From Pseudaeromonas paramecii (GTDB taxonomy: Bacteria > Pseudomonadota > Gammaproteobacteria > Enterobacterales > Aeromonadaceae), in contig NZ_BAABFC010000003.1 of NCBI RefSeq assembly GCF_039540575.1, positions 1 to 64,000 of the forward strand: DNA of 64,000 nt, in the 5' to 3' direction. Position 1 is the stretch's first letter, and every line of letters starts with the position of its first letter. Position numbers and translations under genes: made by a program. Positions 16,487-25,027 of the stretch are shown in pieces. Under the pieces are notes generated by a model. It was not told the origin of the DNA, ran no database searches, and was given only the letters and a program-made list of their open reading frames with translations.

Positions 16487-18376
16487 ATGTCAGCCATGTC
16501 TTTTTCTTTACCGACGCGTTTTCAATCGATCCTGCGCCCCTCGTTGGCCCTGCTGGCGGCAGGCGGCACCCTCTGCCTGCTGGCCGGCTGCAATGACGAT
16601 GACACCCAGGCCGCTGCCAGCCAGACGCCCTTCACCCTCAACCTACTGCATATCAACGACCATCACTCCCACCTGGCGCCGGCCACCAGCACCCTGACCC
16701 TGAATGGCACCGCCACCCAGGTGGAGATGGGCGGCTTTCCCCGCGTCACCGCCCTGGCCAAGCAGCTGGCCGCGACGCAGGCCCATCCCCTGCTGTTGCA
16801 TGCCGGGGACGCCATCACAGGGGACCTCTACTACACCCTGTTCCAGGGTGAGGCCGACGCGGCGCTGATGAACAGCCTCTGTTTCGATGCCATGGTGGCG
16901 GGTAATCATGAATTTGACAGCGGTGATGCCGGCTTCAGAACCTTCATCGATTACCTGCACAATGGTGATTGCCAGACCCCGGTGCTGGCCGCCAACGTGG
17001 TGCCGGAGGCGGGTGTCTCCCCCCTCTATCCGGAGAGCGGCAGCCTGCTGCAACCCTATGTCATCAAGGCATATGGCGACGAGCGGGTCGGCATCATAGG
17101 TATCGCCACCGGGCTCAAGACCCAGAGCTCTTCCAGCCCGGACGCCAGCACCCAGTTTCTGGACGAAGCCAGCACGGCCCAGCAGTACATAGACGCACTA
17201 CAGGCCGAGGGGGTGAACAAGATAGTGCTGCTGAGTCACTACGGTTACGGCGAAGACATGGCGATGGCGGCCAAGCTGACCGGGGTGGATGTCATCATAG
17301 ACGGCGACTCTCACAGCCTGCTGGGCGAGGGTTTCAGCGAGCTGGGTCTCAACCCGGCAGGCCCCTACCCCACCGAGACTCAGGATGCCGACGGCAACAA
17401 AGTCTGCCTGGCCCAGGCCTGGCAGTACGCCGATGTGCTGGGGGAGCTGAATGTCACCTTTGATGGCCAGGGTGTGGTGCAAGGCTGCAGCGGCACCCCG
17501 CACCTGCTGCTGGGGGACAGCTTCAAGCAGAAGGACGCCGAAGGTAACTATGTGGCCCTGACGGGTGACGCCCTCACCGCCCTCACCACCTGGGTGAACG
17601 ACCATCCGCTGCTGGCCATAGTCCCCCCGGATCCCGCCGCCCAGACCCTGCTCACCGACTATGCCGGCCAGGTGGACGCCTTGAAGGCGGATGTCATCGG
17701 TCAGGCCAACGAAGACCTCTGCCTCTCACGCATCCCGGGGGACAGCCGCAGCGCCCTCTGCGACAGTGCGGCCACCCGGGCCCACGGCGCCGACATCAGC
17801 AACCTGGTGGCCCAGGCCTTCTTGGCCATGAGCAAGGATGCCCAAATCGCCATCCAGAACGCCGGCGGTGTCCGCACCGATGTGGCGGCGGGTGACATCA
17901 GTATCGGCACCGCCTACACCCTGCTGCCCTTTGCAAACACCCTCACCAACCTCGACATGACGGGTGCCGAGATCCGCCAGGTGCTCAACCAGGCGGTGGA
18001 CTACGCCTTCAACCCGGATGGCTCTACCGGCTCCTATCCCTACGCCGCCGGCCTGCGCTTCGATGTGGATCGCTCCCGGGCCGAGGGGGCGCGGCTGTTC
18101 AACATAGAAACCCGGGTCAAGGGCAGCGGGGAGTGGGTCGCCTTGGACGACAGCGCCCGCTACCAGGTGGTGACTAACTCCTTCACCGCCCAGGGCAAGG
18201 ACAACTACCTGACCTTCGGCACCGTCAGCGCCGATGGCCGGGCGGTGGACACCTACCTGGACTATGCCCAGTCCTTCGTCGATTACGTCAAGGCCCAGGG
18301 CAGTCTGAGCAAGCCGGCCGAGGAAGACTACTCCACCCAGCACTTCTACGACGCCGACGGCGTACTGCAGCAATAA
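16487..18376 (+). CDS. 5'-nucleotidase / UshA-family lipoprotein
   Basis: Predicted exported metallophosphoesterase that dephosphorylates nucleotides outside the cytoplasm. From the start at 16487 the 629-residue protein has a lipoprotein signal with lipobox LLAGC (Cys35), then metallophosphatase motifs in order: INDHHSH, HAGDAITGD, VAGNHEFD, LLSHYGYG and DGDSHS. The C-terminal 5_nucleotid_C domain carries IQNAGGVRTDVAAGD and LLPFANTL, the substrate-binding region. Two in-frame upstream ATGs lengthen the frame to 16400, but only the later starts place the signal peptide properly. Cys35 is followed by Asn-Asp-Asp. It converges on a secreted SurE-like gene, a second nucleotidase family. Confidence 0.88.
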   Translation: MSAMSFSLPTRFQSILRPSLALLAAGGTLCLLAGCNDDDTQAAASQTPFTLNLLHINDHHSHLAPATSTLTLNGTATQVEMGGFPRVTALAKQLAATQAHPLLLHAGDAITGDLYYTLFQGEADAALMNSLCFDAMVAGNHEFDSGDAGFRTFIDYLHNGDCQTPVLAANVVPEAGVSPLYPESGSLLQPYVIKAYGDERVGIIGIATGLKTQSSSSPDASTQFLDEASTAQQYIDALQAEGVNKIVLLSHYGYGEDMAMAAKLTGVDVIIDGDSHSLLGEGFSELGLNPAGPYPTETQDADGNKVCLAQAWQYADVLGELNVTFDGQGVVQGCSGTPHLLLGDSFKQKDAEGNYVALTGDALTALTTWVNDHPLLAIVPPDPAAQTLLTDYAGQVDALKADVIGQANEDLCLSRIPGDSRSALCDSAATRAHGADISNLVAQAFLAMSKDAQIAIQNAGGVRTDVAAGDISIGTAYTLLPFANTLTNLDMTGAEIRQVLNQAVDYAFNPDGSTGSYPYAAGLRFDVDRSRAEGARLFNIETRVKGSGEWVALDDSARYQVVTNSFTAQGKDNYLTFGTVSADGRAVDTYLDYAQSFVDYVKAQGSLSKPAEEDYSTQHFYDADGVLQQ

Positions 18377-18378
18377 CC

Positions 18379-18407
18379 ACGGGCGCCCTGGGGCGCCCGT
18401 TTTTTTG
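18379..18407. terminator. Terminator between the convergent nucleotidase and lipoprotein genes
   Basis: Stem ACGGGCGCC (18379-18387) and GGCGCCCGT (18392-18400) followed by seven T on the plus strand. Confidence 0.9.
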
Positions 18408-18429
18408 CCGAACTGGATCACCCGGCCAC

Positions 18430-19104
18430 TCACTCGGCCAGACGTACCCAATAGCCCCCCAGAGGCGAGCCCGGCAGCAGCACCTGCTGCACATCGTGCT
18501 GGCTGGATCCGACGCTGTCGCTTAGCAGCAGCCCCAGACTGTCGCTGCTGCCGCAGCTGTCGGCCAGCGCCGTCAACACCAGCAGAGCGCCGCTGCCCTG
18601 CAGCTGGCCACCCAGCACGCACTCCCCCAGCTGACCGCTCAGGGTGCCGTCTGAGGCCAGACTCAGGCTACCCAGCTGGCTGCCATGCACCAGCTGGTAA
18701 CTGCCTGCCAGCGACTCCACCGTCACGGCATCCGGACTGGTTGGCCCGCTCAGGCTCAGCGCCAGTGTGTCCCGATTGCAGGTAAAGCCGCCCGCTTGTG
18801 CCAGACAGCGACTGCCATCGGCAAAGCTCAGCCCATCCTCCACCACCTCGCCGCTCTGGCTGCTGGCCTGATCCCGGTCGTCATATTGGGTCAACAGGGC
18901 ACCCTGTACCGTCACCGCCAGCTGCCAGCGCAGCGCCTGGTTGTCCACCACGGCGCCCCCGCTGTACAGGCCGGCGTTGGTGCTGAGGTAGGCCTGCCGG
19001 GCACTGTTCTCCCCGCTCTGGTTGTCATCGTCCGAACAGGCCGTCAGGCCCAGCAACAGGCCGCCGGCCACCAGGGGCAGGCACCATGCCATCATCTGTT
19101 TCAT
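18430..19104 (-). CDS. Lipoprotein of unknown function
   Basis: 224-residue lipoprotein with signal and lipobox LTAC (Cys23), then SDDDNQSGEN, an acidic flexible tether. The remainder is rich in short beta-type repeats of Gly, Ser and Leu, with four further cysteines (in SRCLAQ, FTCNRD, GECVLG and DSCGSSD) that could form two disulfides. No family is recognised. It lies 10 bases downstream of the secreted SurE-like gene and is surely in the same operon, so it may help that enzyme or sense its product. Confidence 0.75.
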   Translation of the reverse strand: MKQMMAWCLPLVAGGLLLGLTACSDDDNQSGENSARQAYLSTNAGLYSGGAVVDNQALRWQLAVTVQGALLTQYDDRDQASSQSGEVVEDGLSFADGSRCLAQAGGFTCNRDTLALSLSGPTSPDAVTVESLAGSYQLVHGSQLGSLSLASDGTLSGQLGECVLGGQLQGSGALLVLTALADSCGSSDSLGLLLSDSVGSSQHDVQQVLLPGSPLGGYWVRLAE

Positions 19105-19114
19105 CCTGATCCCC

Positions 19115-20119
19115 TTATTCGGCCAGGGAGGCCAGCTTTGCCCGGGTCACGGCGTCCTTGGACTGGCTGCCCTGCACGTTGGCCTGGATGGTGCTGATGG
19201 TGATGTAGCCCTGCCCCAGCAGCACCCCCTCGCTATTGGCGTTGTCATCGGCCACCAGGCCGTCGTTGACGAAGGTGACCCCGGCCTTGCCGGCATACTG
19301 CTGCTGGGCCATGGCGTAGGCGGCCTCGAAGCTGGTGGCATAGCCGGCAGCCAGCAGCGCCTGGGCCACATAGCCCATGGTGGTGCTGTCGGTGGAGAGA
19401 TCGGCGGCAAACTTGACGTCATAACCGCCGGCGTTCCAGCCCACCTGGGCGAAGCGATACCCCGCCACATTACTCATGTCTTCCGGGGTGTTGACGTTGA
19501 GGCCGGTGAAGGCCGGCAGCAAGGGCTCGCCACTGGCTCGGCTGGCGTCCAGCTTGGCCACCAGTTTCACCACCTCGTCGGCCACCTTGGCGGCGTTGTC
19601 GGCGTCCGAGGTGGCGGCGCTCACCGCCACCGCCGGCACGCCCCGGGCGATGGCGACGTTGGCCGCCCCCAGGGTGCCGGAGTTGTTGGTCATGTAGCCC
19701 AGGTTATTGCCCTCGTTGGGGCCGGAGATCAGCAGATCCGGTGCGCTGCCCCAGATCTCGGGCGCCAGCACATCGATGCCGTACAGGGCCGCCATCACCG
19801 GGGTGCCCTCGACGAAGTTCTTGAACGCCACACTGGTGTCGGTGTCGCCGACGCAGGCCTGTTGTTCGTCAACCTTGCTGCGATCCACGCTGACGCTCTT
19901 CATGAAGTTGATGGCGCCGCCCTTGCCGCTCTGGCCAGTACAGGGCGCCGAGAGGATGACGTTGTGGCCGGCGGCCTGCAGCTTGCTGAACAGCACCTGG
20001 ATGTTCTCCGTGCTCCAGCTGTCGTCGTTGGTCAGCAGAATATTGAGGGCGCTGGCCGACTGGCTGTAGGCCGCCAGAGCCAGGGTGGTGGCCAGCAGGC
20101 TGGCGCGGGTGATTGCCAT
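19115..20119 (-). CDS. Secreted SurE-family 5'/3'-nucleotidase
   Basis: SurE-type phosphatase acting on nucleoside monophosphates, here with an N-terminal signal peptide (about 1-24, ending SASA) so it is probably periplasmic. SurE signature motifs remain: LLTNDDS (Asp32, Asp33 bind metal), SGPNEGNNLG and NSGTLGAAN. At 334 residues it is longer than cytosolic E. coli SurE (about 253), with extra C-terminal sequence including AYAMAQQQYAGKAG. The usual Gly of NDDG is Ser. First gene of a two-gene operon with the lipoprotein at 18430. GGAGAG precedes the start. Cytosolic surE normally sits near pcm and rpoS, so this is a separate paralogue. Confidence 0.85.
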   Translation of the reverse strand: MAITRASLLATTLALAAYSQSASALNILLTNDDSWSTENIQVLFSKLQAAGHNVILSAPCTGQSGKGGAINFMKSVSVDRSKVDEQQACVGDTDTSVAFKNFVEGTPVMAALYGIDVLAPEIWGSAPDLLISGPNEGNNLGYMTNNSGTLGAANVAIARGVPAVAVSAATSDADNAAKVADEVVKLVAKLDASRASGEPLLPAFTGLNVNTPEDMSNVAGYRFAQVGWNAGGYDVKFAADLSTDSTTMGYVAQALLAAGYATSFEAAYAMAQQQYAGKAGVTFVNDGLVADDNANSEGVLLGQGYITISTIQANVQGSQSKDAVTRAKLASLAE

Positions 20120-20143
20120 GATTGTCTCTCCATCGAGTGATAT

Positions 20144-20217
20144 GAACGAACGATGGGCAGACTGGCGAGGGCAGATGACAGCCGGGTGAATTAAACCTCT
20201 GCGCCGTTTTATAGATA
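20144..20217 (-). promoter_or_regulatory. Control region of the secreted surE-like operon
   Basis: A TATAAA -10-like element is on the minus strand at 20213..20208, with no good -35. About 25 bases further downstream the strand reads AATTCAC-CCGG-CTGTCAT: the second 7-mer is a perfect Pho half-site and the first matches 4 of 7. The evidence for PhoB control is suggestive only. Confidence 0.25.
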
Positions 20218-20220
20218 TCT

Positions 20221-21423
20221 CTAAGTGCCTATCTCGTTGATAAGCAAGGATTCATCCAGGATTCCGCCGATCTGCTCCGCCGGGATCAGCAGGCCGTGAC
20301 AATAGCGGGCGGTGGCGCCATCCCGGGTGCTGTCGAACAGATAGGGCTCGGCCAGGGGCCCCAGGGCCTGGCGCAACTCATCCCGGATCCGGTTGCGGTT
20401 CTGATCCAGCGTCTTGCTCCTGAGCCCCTGGGCCTCCAGCTCGGCGATGGCCTTGCCATGGCCGCCGTGCTGGCGCATCAGGGCCGCCAGGGCCTGGCCC
20501 TGGGCCCGATCTGGCCTATGGCTGGCGGGGTTTACGTAGCCCGGCAGACCGGCGCGCCGGCGCTGGGCATACCAGTAGAAGTAGAGCAGCGGCGTGCGGG
20601 AGAGCCGCAACGGCAGCCCGTGAATGACCACCTGACGAGCGGCCAGATCGAAGTGCAGCTGCGGCGGGTGGCACGCCACCGCCAGGGCCGTCTCCGCCGC
20701 AAGGCCTTGCCGCAGGGCCAGGGCCAGCCAATCCCGCCCGCTCGCATCCAGCCCGGGCCAGTCGGCATGGGCCAGCCAATCCAGCGCCGCCTCAAGGGAG
20801 CAGGCGGCGGCCGCAGCAAAGTCCTGGGCCTGTTGCAGACGCGCCGGATCCGCCTGCAGGCTGGCCGCCAGCTGGGGTGCCTTGGCCGGACTCACCCCCT
20901 GACGCGCCAGCTTGTGCCGCCACTGCCAGCGGCGCCAGCGCCGGGGGCTGGGCAGCAGTATGCCGGCCAGGCTCAGCAGGCCTCCCATCAAGAGGCTGGT
21001 GAGTGCCACCCCGGACGGCGATGGCACAAGCTGCAGTTGCCAATGGGCACACAGCCGTTGGCCATCCAGGGGCCAGCAGGCACCGCGCCAGAATGGCGGT
21101 GCTTCGCCACCAACCGGCGAGCCGGCCTCCCCCGCCTGTTCCAGTGCCAGCTCAGTAAGCTGCGGCGGCGCGAACAGCCAACCGGGGCCGTCACGGGGTG
21201 TCAGCGTCATCTGCGCCAAGCGCAGCGTGCTGCGCTCCAGGCTGGTCTGCCGATCCTGGCTGTTGACCAAGCTGGCGGCCACCTTGGGCGGCAATTCGGC
21301 CATCAGCTGCTGATGCCATTGCCACTGGATTCGCCCCCAGCCCAATGCCAGCAGCAACAGGGCGCAGAGCAGACTCCAGGCCAGCAGGCGCAACCCGACC
21401 CGCCAGGGCCACCCCCGCCTCAT
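20221..21423 (-). CDS. Two-helix membrane protein with a possible DNA-binding C-terminal domain
   Basis: 400-residue protein not assigned to a family. It has a transmembrane helix at about 10-28, a periplasmic segment of about 110 residues, a second helix at about 140-158 (VALTSLLMGGLLSLAGILL), then a basic stretch PSPRRWRRWQWRHK and a cytosolic part of about 240 residues. Near the end, VVIHGLPLRLSRTPLLYFYWYA and KTLDQNRNRIRDELRQALG resemble the beta-hairpin plus recognition-helix pattern of winged-helix domains, which would make it a ToxR/CadC-like membrane regulator in inverted order. This is inference. The ATG at 21423 overlaps the stop of the upstream gene (ATGA); a GTG three codons earlier is possible. 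Confidence 0.7.
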   Translation of the reverse strand: MRRGWPWRVGLRLLAWSLLCALLLLALGWGRIQWQWHQQLMAELPPKVAASLVNSQDRQTSLERSTLRLAQMTLTPRDGPGWLFAPPQLTELALEQAGEAGSPVGGEAPPFWRGACWPLDGQRLCAHWQLQLVPSPSGVALTSLLMGGLLSLAGILLPSPRRWRRWQWRHKLARQGVSPAKAPQLAASLQADPARLQQAQDFAAAAACSLEAALDWLAHADWPGLDASGRDWLALALRQGLAAETALAVACHPPQLHFDLAARQVVIHGLPLRLSRTPLLYFYWYAQRRRAGLPGYVNPASHRPDRAQGQALAALMRQHGGHGKAIAELEAQGLRSKTLDQNRNRIRDELRQALGPLAEPYLFDSTRDGATARYCHGLLIPAEQIGGILDESLLINEIGT

Positions 21424-22256
21424 GAGCCACACTCCGCACCCGCCCAGGGCGTGCTGGTCACCGCCTGCACCAGGGGCCGGTAGAGATCCAGCGCCCGGGC
21501 CAGCGGGCAGGCCAGCGCCGCCGGTACCCGACGGCTCAGGTACCAGTTACCGATGGGCAGATCGTCGGCTATGGTCAGCTGCTGATTGGTCGGCCAGTCC
21601 TTCAGTTGGGGATAGGTACTCACCGCCGGGATCAGATCCAGCTCGCCGGCCAGAAAGTCCGCCAGCAGGGCCTGACGGCTGGTGTAGAAGTGCAATTGGG
21701 CGGGTGAAGCTGGCAGCTGGTGCTGGGCCAGCTGCTTCATGGGCCACTGATGACCGGACTGGCTCTGGCTGTCCGCCAGCAGGCCGATGCGCAGATCGGC
21801 GAAGAAGGCCGGGGTCAGGGCCGGATCCCGCCTATGACTGTACCAGGCCACCCGGTAGCTGGGCATGGGTCGCAGCAGGCGGTAGAGATCCTCGGCCCGG
21901 GCCAGCCGTCCCTCCAGCACCCGCTGGCGATCCCACAAGAGATCGAACTGCTGCCGCAGCAGGGTATCGGTATCCAGCTGCTCCCGGGGGCGCCACGAGA
22001 CGCTCACCCGGCCGTAACCGCTGCCCACCAGGGTCTGCTGGCACAACTGGGAGGCCAGGGCCTCGGCCAGCACATCGGTCGGCTGATAGATACGCAGCTC
22101 GTCATGGCCACCGCCACGCACCTGGCACTGGGTTTCATCCAATGCCGGCCAGGTGGCCTGCAGCGCGGCGGGACGGCTCAACCAGGCGGCCAGCAGCAAG
22201 GCCAGCATCGCCAACAGCAGACAACGGGTGAAGGTGAGGTAGACGGCGCCGGACAT
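21420..22256 (-). CDS. Periplasmic substrate-binding-like protein (PBP-II type)
   Basis: 278-residue protein starting MSGAVYLTFTRCLLLAML, with an N-terminal signal or anchor helix (about 9-28). The mature part looks like a type-II periplasmic binding protein: an early ELRIYQPTDVLAEALASQL strand-helix, then ADLRIGLLADSQSQSGH and LLADFLAGELDLIPAVSTYP, reminiscent of PhnD/solute-binding folds. No permease or ATPase gene is nearby; instead it overlaps the membrane protein at 20221 by 4 bases, suggesting that it senses a ligand for that protein. The ligand is unknown. The frame is open to 22376 but the signal sequence fixes the start near 22256. Confidence 0.72.
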   Translation of the reverse strand: MSGAVYLTFTRCLLLAMLALLLAAWLSRPAALQATWPALDETQCQVRGGGHDELRIYQPTDVLAEALASQLCQQTLVGSGYGRVSVSWRPREQLDTDTLLRQQFDLLWDRQRVLEGRLARAEDLYRLLRPMPSYRVAWYSHRRDPALTPAFFADLRIGLLADSQSQSGHQWPMKQLAQHQLPASPAQLHFYTSRQALLADFLAGELDLIPAVSTYPQLKDWPTNQQLTIADDLPIGNWYLSRRVPAALACPLARALDLYRPLVQAVTSTPWAGAECGS

Positions 22257-22343
22257 AAGGCCTCCATGCCTTTGGGCCGACCAGCCTATGACAGCGAGAT
22301 GACGAAACCGTGACAACCCCGCCGTAACCGTCCGCCACAGGCA

Positions 22344-22375
22344 CAAAAAAATGCCGCCCACCTGGGTGGACGGCA
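22344..22375 (-). terminator. Terminator after the 591-residue protein gene
   Basis: Imperfect stem TGCCGCCCACC with GGTGGACGGCA, with seven A on the plus strand at its left, that is T7 on the minus strand after the stem. Confidence 0.8.
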
Positions 22376-22402
22376 CGGCTCACTGGGAAGGTGAGGGTTC
22401 GG

Positions 22403-24178
22403 TTAGCCTTTGGGCACCTGCATGTCGGCGCTGACCACCACGCCGTCGCGAGCCAGATCCAGCCGGCTGTCCAGGGTCACACCCCGCAGCTGCTCGAACT
22501 GCTGCAGCAGCTGGGCCTGTTCGGCCTTGGCCTGGGCGTCTTCCGGCACCTCGTCCAGCGCCTTGTCCAGCACATCGGCCAGCAGGCCGTAATCCAGGTG
22601 CATCTGGTACAGGCCATTGCCGGTGAGCGGCTGCTGACCGATCGCGGCGGCCCGGGCGGCGCCGGCCTCCCCGCTATACAGGGCCAGATGCTGACCGTAG
22701 CGGGCCAGCTTGACCCCTTGCGGCAACGGGAACATCGGCGGCAGCGGCAGATCCACGCTCTGCCCCTCGGCGGGCAGCGGCAGTTGGGCCAGCTGGGGAT
22801 CCAGCATGCCCAGCATGCCCCACAGCTGTTCTGGCTTGCTGGCACTGACATGGGCGGTGAAGGAGAGGGCCTCTATCTTGGGCAGCTCGCTCTGGGGATC
22901 CTCGGCCCCCAGCTTGAGATCCTGCAGCTCGACGCCAATGCCCTGCAGCCCCTGGATCATGCCGGTCATCATGCCCAGCATGGCGGGATTGCTCTGCTTG
23001 AGATCCTGCTGCAGCGCCACCAGGGGCTCACAGCTGAAGCTGGCCTGGGTGGCTCGGCCCCACAGCTGGCTCAGCACAGGCGCCAGGGCATCCACGTTGA
23101 GACCCAGGTTGACCGCCAGCAGCCCCTTGGCGTCCTTGGGCACGAAGCCCTGCAGCTTCTGCAGCTCGGTCATGGCGGCGGCATCGGTGGACTCCAGCTT
23201 GCCGGCGGTGCCCAGACTCAGACCGGCAGCGCTGCGCTCCAGCTTGGTGTAGCCGAACAGGGTGCGGGGCCACAGGGCCGCCATGCCTTCCAGATCCTGC
23301 TGACAGCCCTGGCTGCGCCAGGGCGCCAGTTCCTGGCTGGCCTGGCCGTGGCTGAGCTTGTCCACCAGCTGGGCCAGGGGCGAGTCGGCGCGGGTGATGC
23401 CCTGCACCAGCCCCAGATGGTTGAGGTAGCCCAGGGCGAAGGGCTCGAAGCCGTGCTGCTTGACGAGCTGGGGCAGCAGATCGCTGTCCGCCAGGCTGTG
23501 AGCCGGCTTCACCAGTCCCAGGGCGGGCTTGAGGCCCTGCTCCACCGGGATCAGATCGCCGGTGTCCAGGGTCAGCACCGCAAAGCCGGCCTGCTTGGCC
23601 AGCACCAGAGCCAGCGGAAACTCGCCGTCGGCGGCGAAGGGATAGCTGCGATAGCTGACACCGTCCAGTGCAGCGGTCTCACCCTTGGCCTGGAAGCGGG
23701 CCTCGGCGGCCTGGATGAAGCGATCGAAGGCCGCCTCGTCCGCCAGCTTGACCCGCAGCACCGGCAGGGCGCCCACGGTATAGAAGGCCTGATCCACCTT
23801 GTCCCCCAGCCCCAGGGCGGCGGGTGCCTGCTCGCCCCGCTGCAGGGCGGTGGCAAACTCACCATACAGGCCCAGCAGCATGCGCAGGCCGGCATCGGCG
23901 GACTGGCCTTCGCCGTCCAGCTCCTTGGCCAGCTTATCCAGCTCGCTCTGCAGCTGGGCCGGCTCCGGGATCAGCCCCTGCCAGCGGGTCTGCAACACGG
24001 CAAAGTTATCCTGCCAGCTGGCCGGCTCCAGGGCGCCGGAGAAGATCAGGGTGTCCGTCGGCACATAGCTCAGGCTCGACTCCCCGCCGCCAACCGCGGA
24101 CTGCTGTTGCAGGTAATAGCCACCCCCGGCGGCCGCCACGGCGGCGATCACCAGACCGGCAATGATTCCCTTATTCAT
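22403..24178 (-). CDS. Envelope-anchored protein of unknown function (591 residues)
   Basis: One N-terminal helix (about 4-22, IIAGLVIAAVAAAGGGYYL) anchors or exports an otherwise soluble 570-residue protein. The sequence is duplicated in style, with several segments of the pattern phe-x-val-leu-thr-leu-asp and FLxxLP, and two half-domains can be imagined around LGYLNHLGLVQG and LGLNVDALAPVLSQLW. It has only two cysteines (GCQQDLEG and SFSCEPL), which may form a disulfide. No enzymatic motif was found. DUF3352-like proteins have a similar look, but I cannot confirm that. AAGGAAG precedes the ATG. Monocistronic with its own terminator. Confidence 0.8.
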   Translation of the reverse strand: MNKGIIAGLVIAAVAAAGGGYYLQQQSAVGGGESSLSYVPTDTLIFSGALEPASWQDNFAVLQTRWQGLIPEPAQLQSELDKLAKELDGEGQSADAGLRMLLGLYGEFATALQRGEQAPAALGLGDKVDQAFYTVGALPVLRVKLADEAAFDRFIQAAEARFQAKGETAALDGVSYRSYPFAADGEFPLALVLAKQAGFAVLTLDTGDLIPVEQGLKPALGLVKPAHSLADSDLLPQLVKQHGFEPFALGYLNHLGLVQGITRADSPLAQLVDKLSHGQASQELAPWRSQGCQQDLEGMAALWPRTLFGYTKLERSAAGLSLGTAGKLESTDAAAMTELQKLQGFVPKDAKGLLAVNLGLNVDALAPVLSQLWGRATQASFSCEPLVALQQDLKQSNPAMLGMMTGMIQGLQGIGVELQDLKLGAEDPQSELPKIEALSFTAHVSASKPEQLWGMLGMLDPQLAQLPLPAEGQSVDLPLPPMFPLPQGVKLARYGQHLALYSGEAGAARAAAIGQQPLTGNGLYQMHLDYGLLADVLDKALDEVPEDAQAKAEQAQLLQQFEQLRGVTLDSRLDLARDGVVVSADMQVPKG

Positions 24179-24268
24179 CCCTTGCTTCCTTATGGTTTGG
24201 CCCTTGGCCCGTCAAAAAGGGCCATGATGGACCGCGTAACGGTTACAAACAAGTCCGATTAGTGACAG

Positions 24269-25018
24269 TTATCGCGCCGCCAGACGCGCACTCAGGGGCG
24301 GCAGCCAGGCCTCGGAGCCCAGCAGGCGCTGATCGTGCCGATACTCGTCGGTGACCCGGATCTGCCAGGATCGGGCGAAGTGCTGCGCCAGCGCCTGAAC
24401 CAGGGTATCGAATCCCCAGGCGCAGACCGCATTGCTGTCCAGATGATGGATCCCCTGGGCCCGCGCCTGGAGCAGTTGCCACAGCCCGGCGGCGGTATCC
24501 GCCATGAAGGAGCAGGCGGGGATCCAGAGGCGGCTGGCCGCCACCTCGCCCCGGCTGGCCTGCCACTCATCCAGCGCCGCCAGCATGTTGTTGCCCCTGG
24601 CTTCCGCGTCGATCTGCCAGCCGATGCGGGCGATGCAGGCCGCCGGATTGGTAGCCTGGATCCCCTGCTCACAGCGGATCTTGTAGCGACCGTAGTCATC
24701 CTGGGCGTTGGGCGTATCCTGCCGCTGGTGAGGGCCGTCGGGGACGGCGTCAAACACCATGGCCGTGCTGGTGAACAGCAGCGGTATCTGCCGCACCCTG
24801 GCCTCCCGGGCCAGAAACGCGGCCCAGGCCTCGCTGCCCATGGCCAGATGGGCGATGGCATCGGGCCGCAGGCGATCCAGCATCTGCCGTCCCGCGGTCT
24901 CGTCCGTCGGGTCCACCAGCTCCCGTCGCCAGGGCAGCACCTGCCCCCCTTCGGCGACCACCCGCCGTGCCAGATGGGGCGCTAGGGTGCCATTCAGCCC
25001 GCTGATCAGTACCCGCAT
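24269..25018 (-). CDS. RmlD-like NAD(P)-dependent sugar-nucleotide reductase family protein
   Basis: 249-residue extended SDR protein. The N terminus MRVLISGLNGTLAPHLARRV is a dinucleotide-binding fold in which the usual GxxGxxG is degenerate (GLNGTLAPH). The catalytic YxxxK is present as YGRYKIRCE (Tyr-Gly-Arg-Tyr-Lys), after the FTSTAMVFD strand. RmlD and related dTDP-4-dehydrorhamnose reductases are the nearest recognisable relatives, but no rhamnose genes are adjacent, so the substrate is unknown. It lies 9 bases after pyrE on the same strand and is likely the last gene of the rph-pyrE transcript. Confidence 0.75.
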   Translation of the reverse strand: MRVLISGLNGTLAPHLARRVVAEGGQVLPWRRELVDPTDETAGRQMLDRLRPDAIAHLAMGSEAWAAFLAREARVRQIPLLFTSTAMVFDAVPDGPHQRQDTPNAQDDYGRYKIRCEQGIQATNPAACIARIGWQIDAEARGNNMLAALDEWQASRGEVAASRLWIPACSFMADTAAGLWQLLQARAQGIHHLDSNAVCAWGFDTLVQALAQHFARSWQIRVTDEYRHDQRLLGSEAWLPPLSARLAAR

Positions 25019-25027
25019 GGCGGCGCC

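Noticed and set aside
22391..24262. 623-codon plus-strand frame opposite the 591-residue protein gene
   Set aside because: Composition is Gln/Leu/Gly rich, as expected of an antisense frame; the minus-strand gene has a signal anchor, start site and terminator.
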